Source: Phycisphaerales bacterium (GTDB lineage: Bacteria; Planctomycetota; Phycisphaerae; Phycisphaerales; UBA1924). Taken from it: a stretch of 62,510 bases of DNA. Positions within the stretch are counted from its first letter, which is position 1; the number at the start of each line of letters is the position of its first letter. The stretch spans positions 1-62,510 of the forward strand of contig JAJDDI010000026.1 of assembly GCA_029260375.1 (NCBI GenBank), written 5' to 3'. The notes beneath the pieces are model-generated. The model saw nothing but the letters and a program-made list of their open reading frames with translations. It did no database searches and was not told the DNA's origin. Positions 8,931-17,200 of this stretch are shown here, piece after piece. Position numbers and translations under genes: made by a program.

Positions 8931-9047
8931 ATGAAGGTGAAAGCCAGTGTCAAGCGGGTGTGCGCCCAGTGCCAGATCGTCCGGCGCAAGGGCAAGGTGC
9001 GGGTGATCTGCAAGGCGGATCCGAAGCACAAGCAGGTCCAAGGGTAA
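8931..9047 (+). CDS. rpmJ: 50S ribosomal protein L36, zinc form
   Basis: A 38-residue protein: [20 protein letters not shown] then [16 protein letters not shown]. It keeps the four zinc ligands (Cys11, Cys14, Cys27, His32), unlike S14 in the same operon. The short frame is recognised by sequence and by its position before rpsM. The 165-nt gap after map, where infA often lies, holds no recognisable gene. Confidence 0.94.
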   Translation: MKVKASVKRVCAQCQIVRRKGKVRVICKADPKHKQVQG

Positions 9048-9062
9048 ACGAAGGAGCACGCC

Positions 9063-9440
9063 GTGCCGCGTATTGCTGGTGTTGATATCCCCGACCGGAA
9101 GAAGATCTACTACGCGTTGCAGTACATCCACGGCATCGGCCCGAAGTTCGCGGCCGACCTCCTGGGTGAAGCGCAGATCAACCCGGATACCAAGGCCAAC
9201 GAGCTGACCGACCAGCAGGTCGCGCAGCTCAACGGCATCATCGACTCGAGCTTCCTGGTCGAGGGCGCCCTGCGCCGCCAGGTCAACCAGAACATCCAGC
9301 GTCTGCGTGACATCCGCTCCTACCGGGGCGAGCGTCACCGCAACGGGCTGCCCACCCGTGGGCAGCGCACACGCTGCAACGCTCGCACGCGCAAGGGTCG
9401 CAAGAAGACCGTCGCGGGCAAGAAGGGCGTGAAGGGCTAA
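9063..9440 (+). CDS. rpsM: 30S ribosomal protein S13
   Basis: A 125-residue protein starting at a GTG codon with [20 protein letters not shown], then [13 protein letters not shown] and the C-terminal basic block [21 protein letters not shown]13 sits at the top of the 30S head and contacts the P-site tRNA and L5. The ribosome binding site is AAGGAG, 6 nt before the GTG. Confidence 0.97.
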   Translation: MPRIAGVDIPDRKKIYYALQYIHGIGPKFAADLLGEAQINPDTKANELTDQQVAQLNGIIDSSFLVEGALRRQVNQNIQRLRDIRSYRGERHRNGLPTRGQRTRCNARTRKGRKKTVAGKKGVKG

Positions 9441-9532
9441 GCCACGGGGCGAAGCAGAACGAACATCAACCTCGCAAGCTTCCAGCCCACCCCGGTGGGA
9501 ATCCAAAGTGGAAGCGAATGGAGCGGGACCGC

Positions 9533-9910
9533 ATGGCCAAGAAGCAGAAGAAGATTCGCAAGAACGTTGTTCGAGGCATCGCCCACGTCAAGGCGACGCA
9601 CAACAACACGATGGTGACCATCACCGACGTCAACGGCGAGACCCTCGCCTGGGACTCGGCCGGGACGATCGGCTTCAAGGGCGCCCGCAAGGCGACGCCC
9701 TTCGCCGCGACCCGCGCCGGCGAGCAGGTCGGGCACAAGGTCCGCAAGATGGGCGTGTCCGAGGTCGAGGTCAAGATCAAGGGCACGGGCGCCGGTCGCG
9801 AGAGCGCCGTCCAGGGCCTGGTCTCGACCGGGATCCGCGTGACGGCGATCGAAGACCACACCCCGGTGCCCCACAACGGGTGCCGTCCCCGGAAGAAGCG
9901 GCGCGTCTAG
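9533..9910 (+). CDS. rpsK: 30S ribosomal protein S11
   Basis: A protein of 125 residues. It shows [20 protein letters not shown], a nearly invariant central block including [13 protein letters not shown], and ends with the signature [19 protein letters not shown]11 forms part of the platform near the Shine-Dalgarno helix. ATG 9533 is preferred by homology; an in-frame ATG 15 nt upstream would add MERDR. Downstream comes rpoA; rpsD, commonly between them, is absent. Confidence 0.96.
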   Translation: MAKKQKKIRKNVVRGIAHVKATHNNTMVTITDVNGETLAWDSAGTIGFKGARKATPFAATRAGEQVGHKVRKMGVSEVEVKIKGTGAGRESAVQGLVSTGIRVTAIEDHTPVPHNGCRPRKKRRV

Positions 9911-10045
9911 CACGCCGAAACGAAAGGCCCGCACAGAAGCGGGACGTCCCCAACTGACAGCAGGAGCCCGGGCGCCCAGCAGGCCCGGGGATCCGTGAGT
10001 CGGTCGGGGGTTGAGATTCGAACGACTGCTGAAGAGGTACTGACC

Positions 10046-11050
10046 ATGCGCGTACGCTGGCGAGGACTTGAGCTCCCCACCCGGGTCGTTTCCGACCCGA
10101 AGTTCACCGCCGATACATTCGGTCGCTTTACCGTGGAACCGTTCGAGCGGGGCTTTGGCACCACCGTGGGCAACAGCCTGCGCCGCGTGCTGCTCAGCTC
10201 GCTCGAGGGCGCGGCGGTCACCGAGGTCAAGATCACGGGCGCCGAGCACGAGTTCACCTCGCTGCCCGGCGTGCTCGAGGACGTTACCGACATCGTCCTC
10301 AACGTCAAGAGCCTGGTCGTCAAGCTCGAGGGCGACGAGCCCCGCACCATGCGTCTGGCGGCCCAGGGCCCGGGCGAGGTGACGGCGGACCTGATCGAGG
10401 CCGACACGAACATCACCATCATCAACAAGGACCTGGTCATCGCCACGCTGACCGAGGAGGTCCCGTTCGAGATGGAGTTCCGCGTCGCCAAGGGTCGCGG
10501 CTACGTCCCCGCGTCGGAGCACATCGCCAACCAGGACGAGCAGGAGGCCGGGATCATCCCGATCGACTCGATCTTCAGCCCCGTCCAGCGGGTGCGGTAC
10601 AAGATCGAGGACACGCGCGTCGGGCAGCGGACGAACTACGACAAGCTGCAGATGGAGATCTGGACGGACGGCACGGTCAACCCGGAGATGGCGCTGGTCG
10701 AGGCCGGCAAGATCCTCCGCAAGCACCTCAACCCGTTCGTGCAGTACTTCGAGCTCGGTGAGGAGCGCGTCAGCGAGGAGGCCGCCGCGGCCGCCGGCGT
10801 GGACGAGGAGCTCATCCGCAAGCTCAACATGCCGATCTCGGAGCTGGACCTGTCGGTCCGCGCGAGCAACTGCCTGGAGTCGGCCAGGATAGAGACTGTT
10901 GCCGAGCTGGTCAGCCAGTCCGAGCCCGAGCTGCTCAAGCTCCGCTCGTTCGGTCGCACCAGCCTCCGCGAGGTCAAGCGGAAGCTGCTTGACATCAACC
11001 TCGACCTGGGCACGGAACTTCCCGAGGGATACATCATCCAGTCCTCCTGA
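10046..11050 (+). CDS. rpoA: DNA-directed RNA polymerase alpha subunit
   Basis: A 334-residue protein. The N-terminal assembly domain contains FTVEPFERGFGTTVGNSLRR and LLSSLEGAAVTEVKI. The C-terminal domain contains VRASNCLESARIETVAELVS and LRSFGRTSLREVKRKL, the DNA- and activator-binding surface. ATG 10046 is chosen because it follows a GAAGAGG site and gives the standard N-terminus; an open frame extends about 17 codons upstream. It closes the alpha operon together with rplQ. Confidence 0.97.
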   Translation: MRVRWRGLELPTRVVSDPKFTADTFGRFTVEPFERGFGTTVGNSLRRVLLSSLEGAAVTEVKITGAEHEFTSLPGVLEDVTDIVLNVKSLVVKLEGDEPRTMRLAAQGPGEVTADLIEADTNITIINKDLVIATLTEEVPFEMEFRVAKGRGYVPASEHIANQDEQEAGIIPIDSIFSPVQRVRYKIEDTRVGQRTNYDKLQMEIWTDGTVNPEMALVEAGKILRKHLNPFVQYFELGEERVSEEAAAAAGVDEELIRKLNMPISELDLSVRASNCLESARIETVAELVSQSEPELLKLRSFGRTSLREVKRKLLDINLDLGTELPEGYIIQSS

Positions 11051-11100
11051 TAGGGGGAATGGTCAGGCGGGCAGTTCGCCCGCGTGTTTGGAGCATCGTC

Positions 11101-11757
11101 ATGCGTCACCGCAAATCTGGCTACAAGCTCAACCGCACCAGCGCTCACCGCACCGCGATGCTGCGCAACATGGCGGCGAGCCTCTTCGAGCACGGGCAGA
11201 TCGTTACGACGATCACCAAGGCCAAGGCCGTGCAGCCCATCGTCGAGAAGATCATCACCAAGGCCAAGAAGGGCGACCTTCACGCACGCCGCCAGGTGAT
11301 CTCGATGTTCGGCGGCGACCGCAACGCCTTCGCCTGGAGCCACCTCCCCTCCAACGCTTCCGAGCAGGTGCGCGACCGCATCGAGCAGCAGCGCGAGCGG
11401 GCCGAGGCCTTCTTTGATCTGCCGCCGGTCGAGGCGATCGAGCGCAACCGCTACGGCGAGCTGCGCAAGGCGCCCAAGCTCGTGCGTCACATCTTCGAGA
11501 ATGTCGCCCCTCGCTTCGAGGACCGGGCCGGCGGGTACACCCGCATCGTCAAGCTCGGGCGTCGGCGCCTCGGTGACGCGGCCGAGGTGTGTGTGATCCA
11601 GTTCGTCGGCGCCGAGGAAGGCCCGGAGATCGGCGGTCGCCCGAGTGGTCGTCGTCGTCAGGCCGACAAGCGGACCGCGTTCGCCGCCAAGCTCCGCAAG
11701 GAGGCCCCGAAGGCCGCGGCCGCGACCGAGGAGTCGGGCGAGTCCTCCGAGGACTGA
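11101..11757 (+). CDS. rplQ: 50S ribosomal protein L17, enlarged
   Basis: MRHRKSGYKLNRTSAHRTAM and the region up to AVQPIVEKIITKAK are textbook L17, as is GGYTRIVKLGRRRLGDAAE. The protein has 218 residues against about 120-130 in most bacteria. About 50 extra residues, rich in Arg and Glu, lie between the two core blocks (roughly residues 75-125), and an Ala/Glu/Ser-rich tail of about 35 follows the core. An open frame upstream of 11101 is not L17-like. It is the last gene before a strong terminator. Confidence 0.95.
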   Translation: MRHRKSGYKLNRTSAHRTAMLRNMAASLFEHGQIVTTITKAKAVQPIVEKIITKAKKGDLHARRQVISMFGGDRNAFAWSHLPSNASEQVRDRIEQQRERAEAFFDLPPVEAIERNRYGELRKAPKLVRHIFENVAPRFEDRAGGYTRIVKLGRRRLGDAAEVCVIQFVGAEEGPEIGGRPSGRRRQADKRTAFAAKLRKEAPKAAAATEESGESSED

Positions 11758-11781
11758 GTCCGTACAACATATTGAACCCCG

Positions 11782-11810
11782 CAGGCCCGCCCAACTGGCG
11801 GGCCTGTTTC
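11782..11810 (+). terminator. Intrinsic terminator after rplQ
   Basis: CAGGCCCGCC (11782-11791) pairs perfectly with GGCGGGCCTG (11797-11806) around a 5-nt loop and is followed by TTTC. It lies 25 nt after the rplQ stop and probably ends the ribosomal operon. Confidence 0.9.
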
Positions 11811-11827
11811 ATTGGGCGGTGACTTCT

Positions 11828-11905
11828 CTTGGTGGCGCCGGCTTCCAGCCGGCGCTCGTTACGGTTCAGGCAGCCCAGGACCGGCAAGTTACCGGCTCCA
11901 CCAAG
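11828..11905. repeat. REP-like palindromic element with near-perfect terminal inverted repeats
   Basis: A 78-bp unit whose ends are inverted repeats: CTTGGTGGCGCCGG (11828-11841) against CCGGCTCCACCAAG (11892-11905), one mismatch in 14. Inside the left end is a perfect 8-bp hairpin, GCGCCGGC-ttcca-GCCGGCGC (11835-11855). No transposase is present. From memory, similar GCCGGCTTCCAGCCGGC units are dispersed in planctomycete genomes; that needs a genome search. Confidence 0.6.
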
Positions 11906-11960
11906 ACGAGACACTGACCGCCCCATTGATCAATGCTCTGCCACGGTGAATCTAAACAGG

Positions 11961-12314
11961 TCAGTCCAAGACTTCGTTGAGTTTGACCAGGCCGCCCACA
12001 ATGAGGGCCGCAAGAGCGGCGACACCAAAGCTGAAGACGTGATTCTTGACGTCGAAGAAGCTTCTGGGCAACGAGCCGAAGTCCTGATAGAACGACAGCA
12101 TGCTGACACCGTACATGGTGCCGGTCATCGTGATGTTGATTACAATCGCTGCGATCAGTCCGTACGTTGGGAACAGCGTCGCTGCGAGGACTGGCAAGAG
12201 CACGAGCAGGAAGAGCCAGATCACTACGTTGCCGAACGGAGGCGCCAAGGCGAGTAGCACGCCGGCAATCAGCCCACCAATAACGCATCCGCAGATGGCA
12301 CGGACTCGGGTCAT
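11961..12314 (-). CDS. Hypothetical small membrane protein
   Basis: A 117-residue protein not recognised as any family. It has three hydrophobic segments: residues about 6-26 (GCVIGGLIAGVLLALAPPF), 31-62 (a long stretch split by LFPTYG) and 94-110 (VAALAALIVGGLVKL). The base composition is clearly less GC-rich than the flanking genes. It is transcribed opposite to its neighbours and lies between the REP-like element and pheS, which fits an accessory gene. Function unknown. Confidence 0.6.
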   Translation of the reverse strand: MTRVRAICGCVIGGLIAGVLLALAPPFGNVVIWLFLLVLLPVLAATLFPTYGLIAAIVINITMTGTMYGVSMLSFYQDFGSLPRSFFDVKNHVFSFGVAALAALIVGGLVKLNEVLD

Positions 12315-12513
12315 CGCATCCCCCGGGTCGAGTTCAAGATCATTCTAAGTATAGGGGAGATGCATGTTGATTCGTCCTGATCGGGCACCAGACTAGCGTT
12401 TTCTGCGCCAAGATCGTCCCCATCGATCTGCCCTCCAAGCAGTGTGAAGTCCGCGTCATCCCGAAAACCAAAACGGCGAAATTTCTCGTCTAGCCACCCT
12501 ATGATCGCCTCCC

Positions 12514-13545
12514 ATGCTCGACCAGCTCGCCGAACTCGAAACCAAGGGCCTGTCCGAGCTCGACGCCGCGGCTGACGCGGGCGCGATCGAGGCGTGGCGG
12601 ATCGCGTACCTGGGCTCCAAGGGGCGCCTCAAGGCGCTCATGCCCCGGCTCAAGGACGTGCCAAAGGAGGACAAGGCCGCGGTCGGCAAGCGCCTCAACG
12701 AGGTCAAGTCCAACCTGGAGGGCGCCTTCAAGGCCAAGTCCAGCGGCGGGGACGCTGTGCCCGCCAGCGCCGGTTCGATGATCGACATGACCGAGCCGGG
12801 CCTGATCGATTCGGCGGGCGTCGGGCGGAGGCACATCATCACCCGCGTGCGCGACGAGCTGGTCGAGGTCTTCGCGCAGATGGGCTTTAGCGTCGCCGAG
12901 GGCCCCGAGCTCGAGGACGACGAGCACAACTTCATCAAGCTCAACATCCCCCAGGGGCACCCGGCCCGCGAGCCGATTGATAACTTCTACGTGGACGACC
13001 CGCTCAAGAGCAGCCTGCCGCGGATGCTCCGCTCGCAGACGAGCACGGTGCAGATCCGCACGATGGAGGACGCGGTCGCCAAGGGGTGGGGGCCGCCGAT
13101 CAAGGTCATCAGCCCGGGGCGGGTCTACCGCCCGGACACGGTGGACGCGACGCACTCGTTCATGTTCCACCAGATCGAGGGCCTGCATCTGGACCGCGAC
13201 GTGTCGATGGTGGACCTGAAAACAACCCTCTTCCAGTTCGCGCGGGCGTACTTCGGCGAGGGGGCTGACATCCGCCTGCGCCCGAGCTTCTTCCCGTTCA
13301 CCGAGCCCAGCGCCGAGTTTGACATGAAGATCGCCCTCAAGCCCGGCGCCGAGCCCGCGTGGATCGAGCTGGGCGGCTGCGGCATGGTCGATCCCAACGT
13401 CCTGCAAGCCTGCGGCGTTGATCCCGAACAATGGTCGGGGTTCGCCTTCGGCTTCGGCATCGAACGCCTGGCCATGGGCAAGTACAATATCCCGGACATC
13501 CGCCTGCTGTTCGAGAACGATGTCCGGTTCCTTGAGCAGCTCTGA
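12514..13545 (+). CDS. pheS: Phenylalanyl-tRNA synthetase alpha subunit
   Basis: A class II synthetase subunit of 343 residues. The N-terminal coiled coil (about 1-85) binds tRNA-Phe. Motif 2 and the Phe pocket are seen in ISPGRVYRPDTVDATHSFMF and RLRPSFFPFTEPSAEFD. Motif 3 is in SGFAFGFGIERLAMGKYNIP. It charges tRNA-Phe with the beta subunit, PheT, which is not beside it. ATG 12514 is the only start giving the standard N-terminus; another ATG at 12501 is in a different frame. Confidence 0.97.
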   Translation: MLDQLAELETKGLSELDAAADAGAIEAWRIAYLGSKGRLKALMPRLKDVPKEDKAAVGKRLNEVKSNLEGAFKAKSSGGDAVPASAGSMIDMTEPGLIDSAGVGRRHIITRVRDELVEVFAQMGFSVAEGPELEDDEHNFIKLNIPQGHPAREPIDNFYVDDPLKSSLPRMLRSQTSTVQIRTMEDAVAKGWGPPIKVISPGRVYRPDTVDATHSFMFHQIEGLHLDRDVSMVDLKTTLFQFARAYFGEGADIRLRPSFFPFTEPSAEFDMKIALKPGAEPAWIELGGCGMVDPNVLQACGVDPEQWSGFAFGFGIERLAMGKYNIPDIRLLFENDVRFLEQL

Positions 13546-13620
13546 GCCCGTTTCACGGTTGCAGGGAACAACGCACTGACCGAGCCCGCTCGTTCTGAGC
13601 GGCGACACACGGGGACCGAC

Positions 13621-14223
13621 ATGACCGACGACCTGACGCCGCCGATCGACCAGAGCGATACGGACGACTTCGATCTCAACCCCCCGCCCAAGTGGCCCAA
13701 GGTCGTCGGGATCATCAGCATCATCTGGGGCACGTTGGGCCTGACGTGTACTGGGTGTGGCATAGGTAGCCCTGCCATCCTTGGGATGATGTTTGGCCCG
13801 ATGCTCAACGGCGCTCCCTTGCCACCCGCATGGCAGCTCGGGACCGTGGATTACATAGTTACTGCCATTGGCGGTCTGATGGCAGTCCTGCTCATCATCG
13901 CAGGGATTCAGACCATTCTGCGCAAGAGGCTCGGCTGGGCTCTGCACCTTGTTTATGGGCTTGTAGTGGTGCCTGTAACGATTGCCTCAGCCCTAAACGG
14001 ATTCGCCAAACAAGAAGGAATGGCGCAGTGGGCCCAGGACAACCCGGACAACCCGATCGCCGAGGGGATCAACCGCGGCGGTCCAGACCAGATGATTGGT
14101 CTGGTCATGGGCGTCCTCGTGATTCTCTTCTTCATGCTCTACCCGCTGTTCTGCATCATCTGGTTCGGGCTCGTCAAGAACAAGCACGAGCACATGACCG
14201 GCGGTGTCGAAGAGGTCTACTGA
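13621..14223 (+). CDS. Hypothetical four-helix membrane protein
   Basis: A 200-residue protein with an acidic N-terminus (DDLTPPIDQSDTDDFDLNPP) followed by four hydrophobic segments at about 26-60, 76-100, 105-127 and 158-188. The C-terminus is charged. No domain is recognised. It starts 75 nt after pheS with ACGGGGACC upstream of the ATG, and ends 12 nt from the convergent giant gene. The arrangement suggests a membrane protein of unknown role. Confidence 0.75.
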   Translation: MTDDLTPPIDQSDTDDFDLNPPPKWPKVVGIISIIWGTLGLTCTGCGIGSPAILGMMFGPMLNGAPLPPAWQLGTVDYIVTAIGGLMAVLLIIAGIQTILRKRLGWALHLVYGLVVVPVTIASALNGFAKQEGMAQWAQDNPDNPIAEGINRGGPDQMIGLVMGVLVILFFMLYPLFCIIWFGLVKNKHEHMTGGVEEVY

Positions 14224-14235
14224 TCTCGCCTTTGC

Positions 14236-17200
14236 TCACGGACACCCCTGCGTGTACAGCGTCAGGAATGAGATCACGTCCTCGACCGTGAAGACCCCGT
14301 ACGGCTCGGCGTAGTCCACCGCCGGATCGCCCGCGGCGAACAGCCCGAGGAACATCGAGATATCGGAGACGTCCAGGACGCCGAAGGGCGCCGCCAGATC
14401 CGGGGCGCAGGCGTTGATGACCGAGACGCTCACGAGCGCGGGGGGGCTGAGCCCGCCCAGCTCGTCGCTGACGCTGTACAGGAACTGGTCCGAGTCGCCC
14501 AGGCCCGAGTGGGTGTAGGTGATCACGCCGGATGTCCCGTCCACATCGGTCATGCCGTTGGTGGCCGGGACGACGATGGTCACGGTCGAGGGATCGATCA
14601 CGCCGTCGGGGTCCACGTCGTTGGCCAGCACGTCGATCTCGACGCTCTCGCCCTGCTCCACGAGGGCAACGTCGTCGATCGGCGCGGGCGGCTCGTTGAG
14701 GTACTTGAACTGGAGGTACCGCTCGACGCTCTGGCGTTCAGAGTCGCTCAGCGCCCGGTCGTAGACCAGCACCGCGGCGACGTCCATCTCGACGAAGGAA
14801 ACGCCCTCGAGCGAGCGACCGATCACGGCCGGGCCGTCGCTGGTCGCGAAGGAGTGGGTGATGGTGTCAATGACCGCGCCGTCGCGGGTGTGCACGAGCA
14901 GGGAGTCGTCAAGGATGACGCCCTGGCTCATCCAGAGGCCGTCGGCGCCGGGCAGGCCCGAGCTGAGCCGGTTTGGCGGGCATAGGCCGCTAACGCTGAG
15001 TTCACTGGCGGGGCTCAGGCCAAGCTCGAAGCCCTGGTTCCCCTGGCTGGGGCAGACCTCAGGCCGGACGCCGTAGGCGAAGCCGCCGGGTCCGGAGGCG
15101 TGGAAGCGGGCGACCATGAACACGGAGCGGTCGCTGGCGCCCAGGGGCAGGACGCCGACCGGGCTCGGCGCCCGCAGCGCGTCGTCCATGCCGTCGAACG
15201 CGAGCACGTCGTGCCCGTTGAGGGCGCCCGGGATCACCTGGGCGGTGTCGTCCTCGGGGAAGAACGTGAGGCCGCTGGTCTGGTCCTGCCAGGAGAGCAC
15301 GTCCGAGCCGATGACCTCCAGCCCGGCGTCGGACTCGAGGCGGAGCACCAGGCCCTGGGTGACGAGCACGGCGCTGCCCACGGGGGTGATCACGACCGTG
15401 ACCGTCGCCTCCTGGCTTCGGGCGCCCTGCGTGTCGGCCACGCTGTAGGTGAAGGTGTCGCTGGTGGCCGTGGTCCCGTCGTGGGTGTAGGTGATCTCGC
15501 CCGTGAACCCGTTGATGAAGGTCGAGCCATACGCGGGCGCCGAGGCGATGAGCACGCTCGTCGGATCGATCGAGCCGTCGTCCGAGTCGTTGTCCAGAAC
15601 GTCGATAACGACCTGATCGGACTCGATCACCACGGCGGAGTCGTTCTGCGCCACCGGCGCCGGGTTGGCGACGAGCGTCACGCTGGCGATGTTCGACGGG
15701 TCACCCGCGTCGTCGCTGACGGTGTACGTCAGCGAGTCGCTCGTGGCGCTGAGGTCCGTGCTGGTGTACGTGATGGCGCCTGTCGCGGGGCTGACGGCGG
15801 CGACGCCGAACAGCGGCTGATCGATGATCGTGACGCTGGCGGGGTTGAGCTGGCCGTCGCTGTCGCTGTCGTTGGACAGGACGCTGACGCTCACGGGCAC
15901 GCCCGGGTTGAACACGGCGCTGTCGTCGCCCGCGACGGGCGCCTCGTTGTCCGGGGAACCGATCATGACCGACACGCCCGCGACGTTGGAGGTGTTGCCG
16001 TCGTTATCGTCTACGGTGTACGCCAGGGAATCCAGCGATTCCGAGGATCCGTCGTGGGTGTAGGTGATGGCGCCGGTCGCGGGGTTGACGCTGGCGCTGC
16101 CGTGCTGAGGGCTCAGAACGACACTGACGCTCGAGGGAACGAGCGAGCCGTCGCTGTCCGAGTCGTTGGCGAGCACGTCGATGACGGCGCTCTGGGCGAA
16201 GGGGACCGAGACGCTATCGTTCGCGGCCAGAGGGGCGCCCGAGCCGCCAGCGTTGATCTCGACGACCTCGATGCCCGCGATCGCGGGGTTCTCGGTGATG
16301 TGCCCGAAGCGCAGGTCGAGCATACTGTCGGGCGCGACCAATGAGTAGCTGAGCATCGCCCCGATGTTCAGCCCGCCCGTGAGCGCGGCCCGGTCCACGC
16401 CCGGGATCGCGAGCTGGTCCTCGATGAAGACGTCGAACACGCGCTGCCCCGGCTGGGACGCGCCGGTGTAGATCTCGGCGATGTAGATCCGAACCTCGAG
16501 CTGGGCGCCCGCGGTCACCGGCAGCGACCACATCATCTCCGCCCCACCCGACTGGTCCCAGCGCTCGGTCTTGAACAACGCCGCAGGGACCGACGCGGGC
16601 ACGCTGGAGCTGAGCGTGATGCTCGCGTTGGTGCCGAATGTCACGTCGGTTTGGTTGCTGTTGACAAACGGCGAGGGCACGCCCGGGTTGGCCGGCCCGT
16701 TCGCGTTGACGGCGGCGGCCGCCTGATCCTCCGCCCACCCCGGGCTCGAGCCGTCGGCGGCGGGCAGCGGCGCCCCGCCCGTGTTTATGCGGTGCAGGTA
16801 CCGGTCGGTGATGATCGGCCCGTTCAGGTTCACGATCTCGATCGCCTTAATCGCCGGGTTCTCGCTCATGTGGAGCATCTCGATATCGATCGAGCCGTCG
16901 CTTGTCACGTTTGCGCGTTCGACGATCCCGATCCACTTGCCCCCCGCGGCGGCAAAGATGTCGTAGTCGTCCAGGACCGTCTGGCCCTCGACCATGACAT
17001 CGAACACCCGTACGCCGCTGGCGTTGGCGAACGTCTCGGCGAAGTACAGCCGGACCTCCACATCCTGCCCGGCGGGCACGGGGAACGACCACAGCATCTC
17101 GTCGCCCGTGGACGGGTCCCAACGCTCGGACATGAATATCGCCTCGGGCGTGCCCGCGGGGATCGACGCGCCGAGCGTGTCGATCGAGTGAGTCGTGGAC

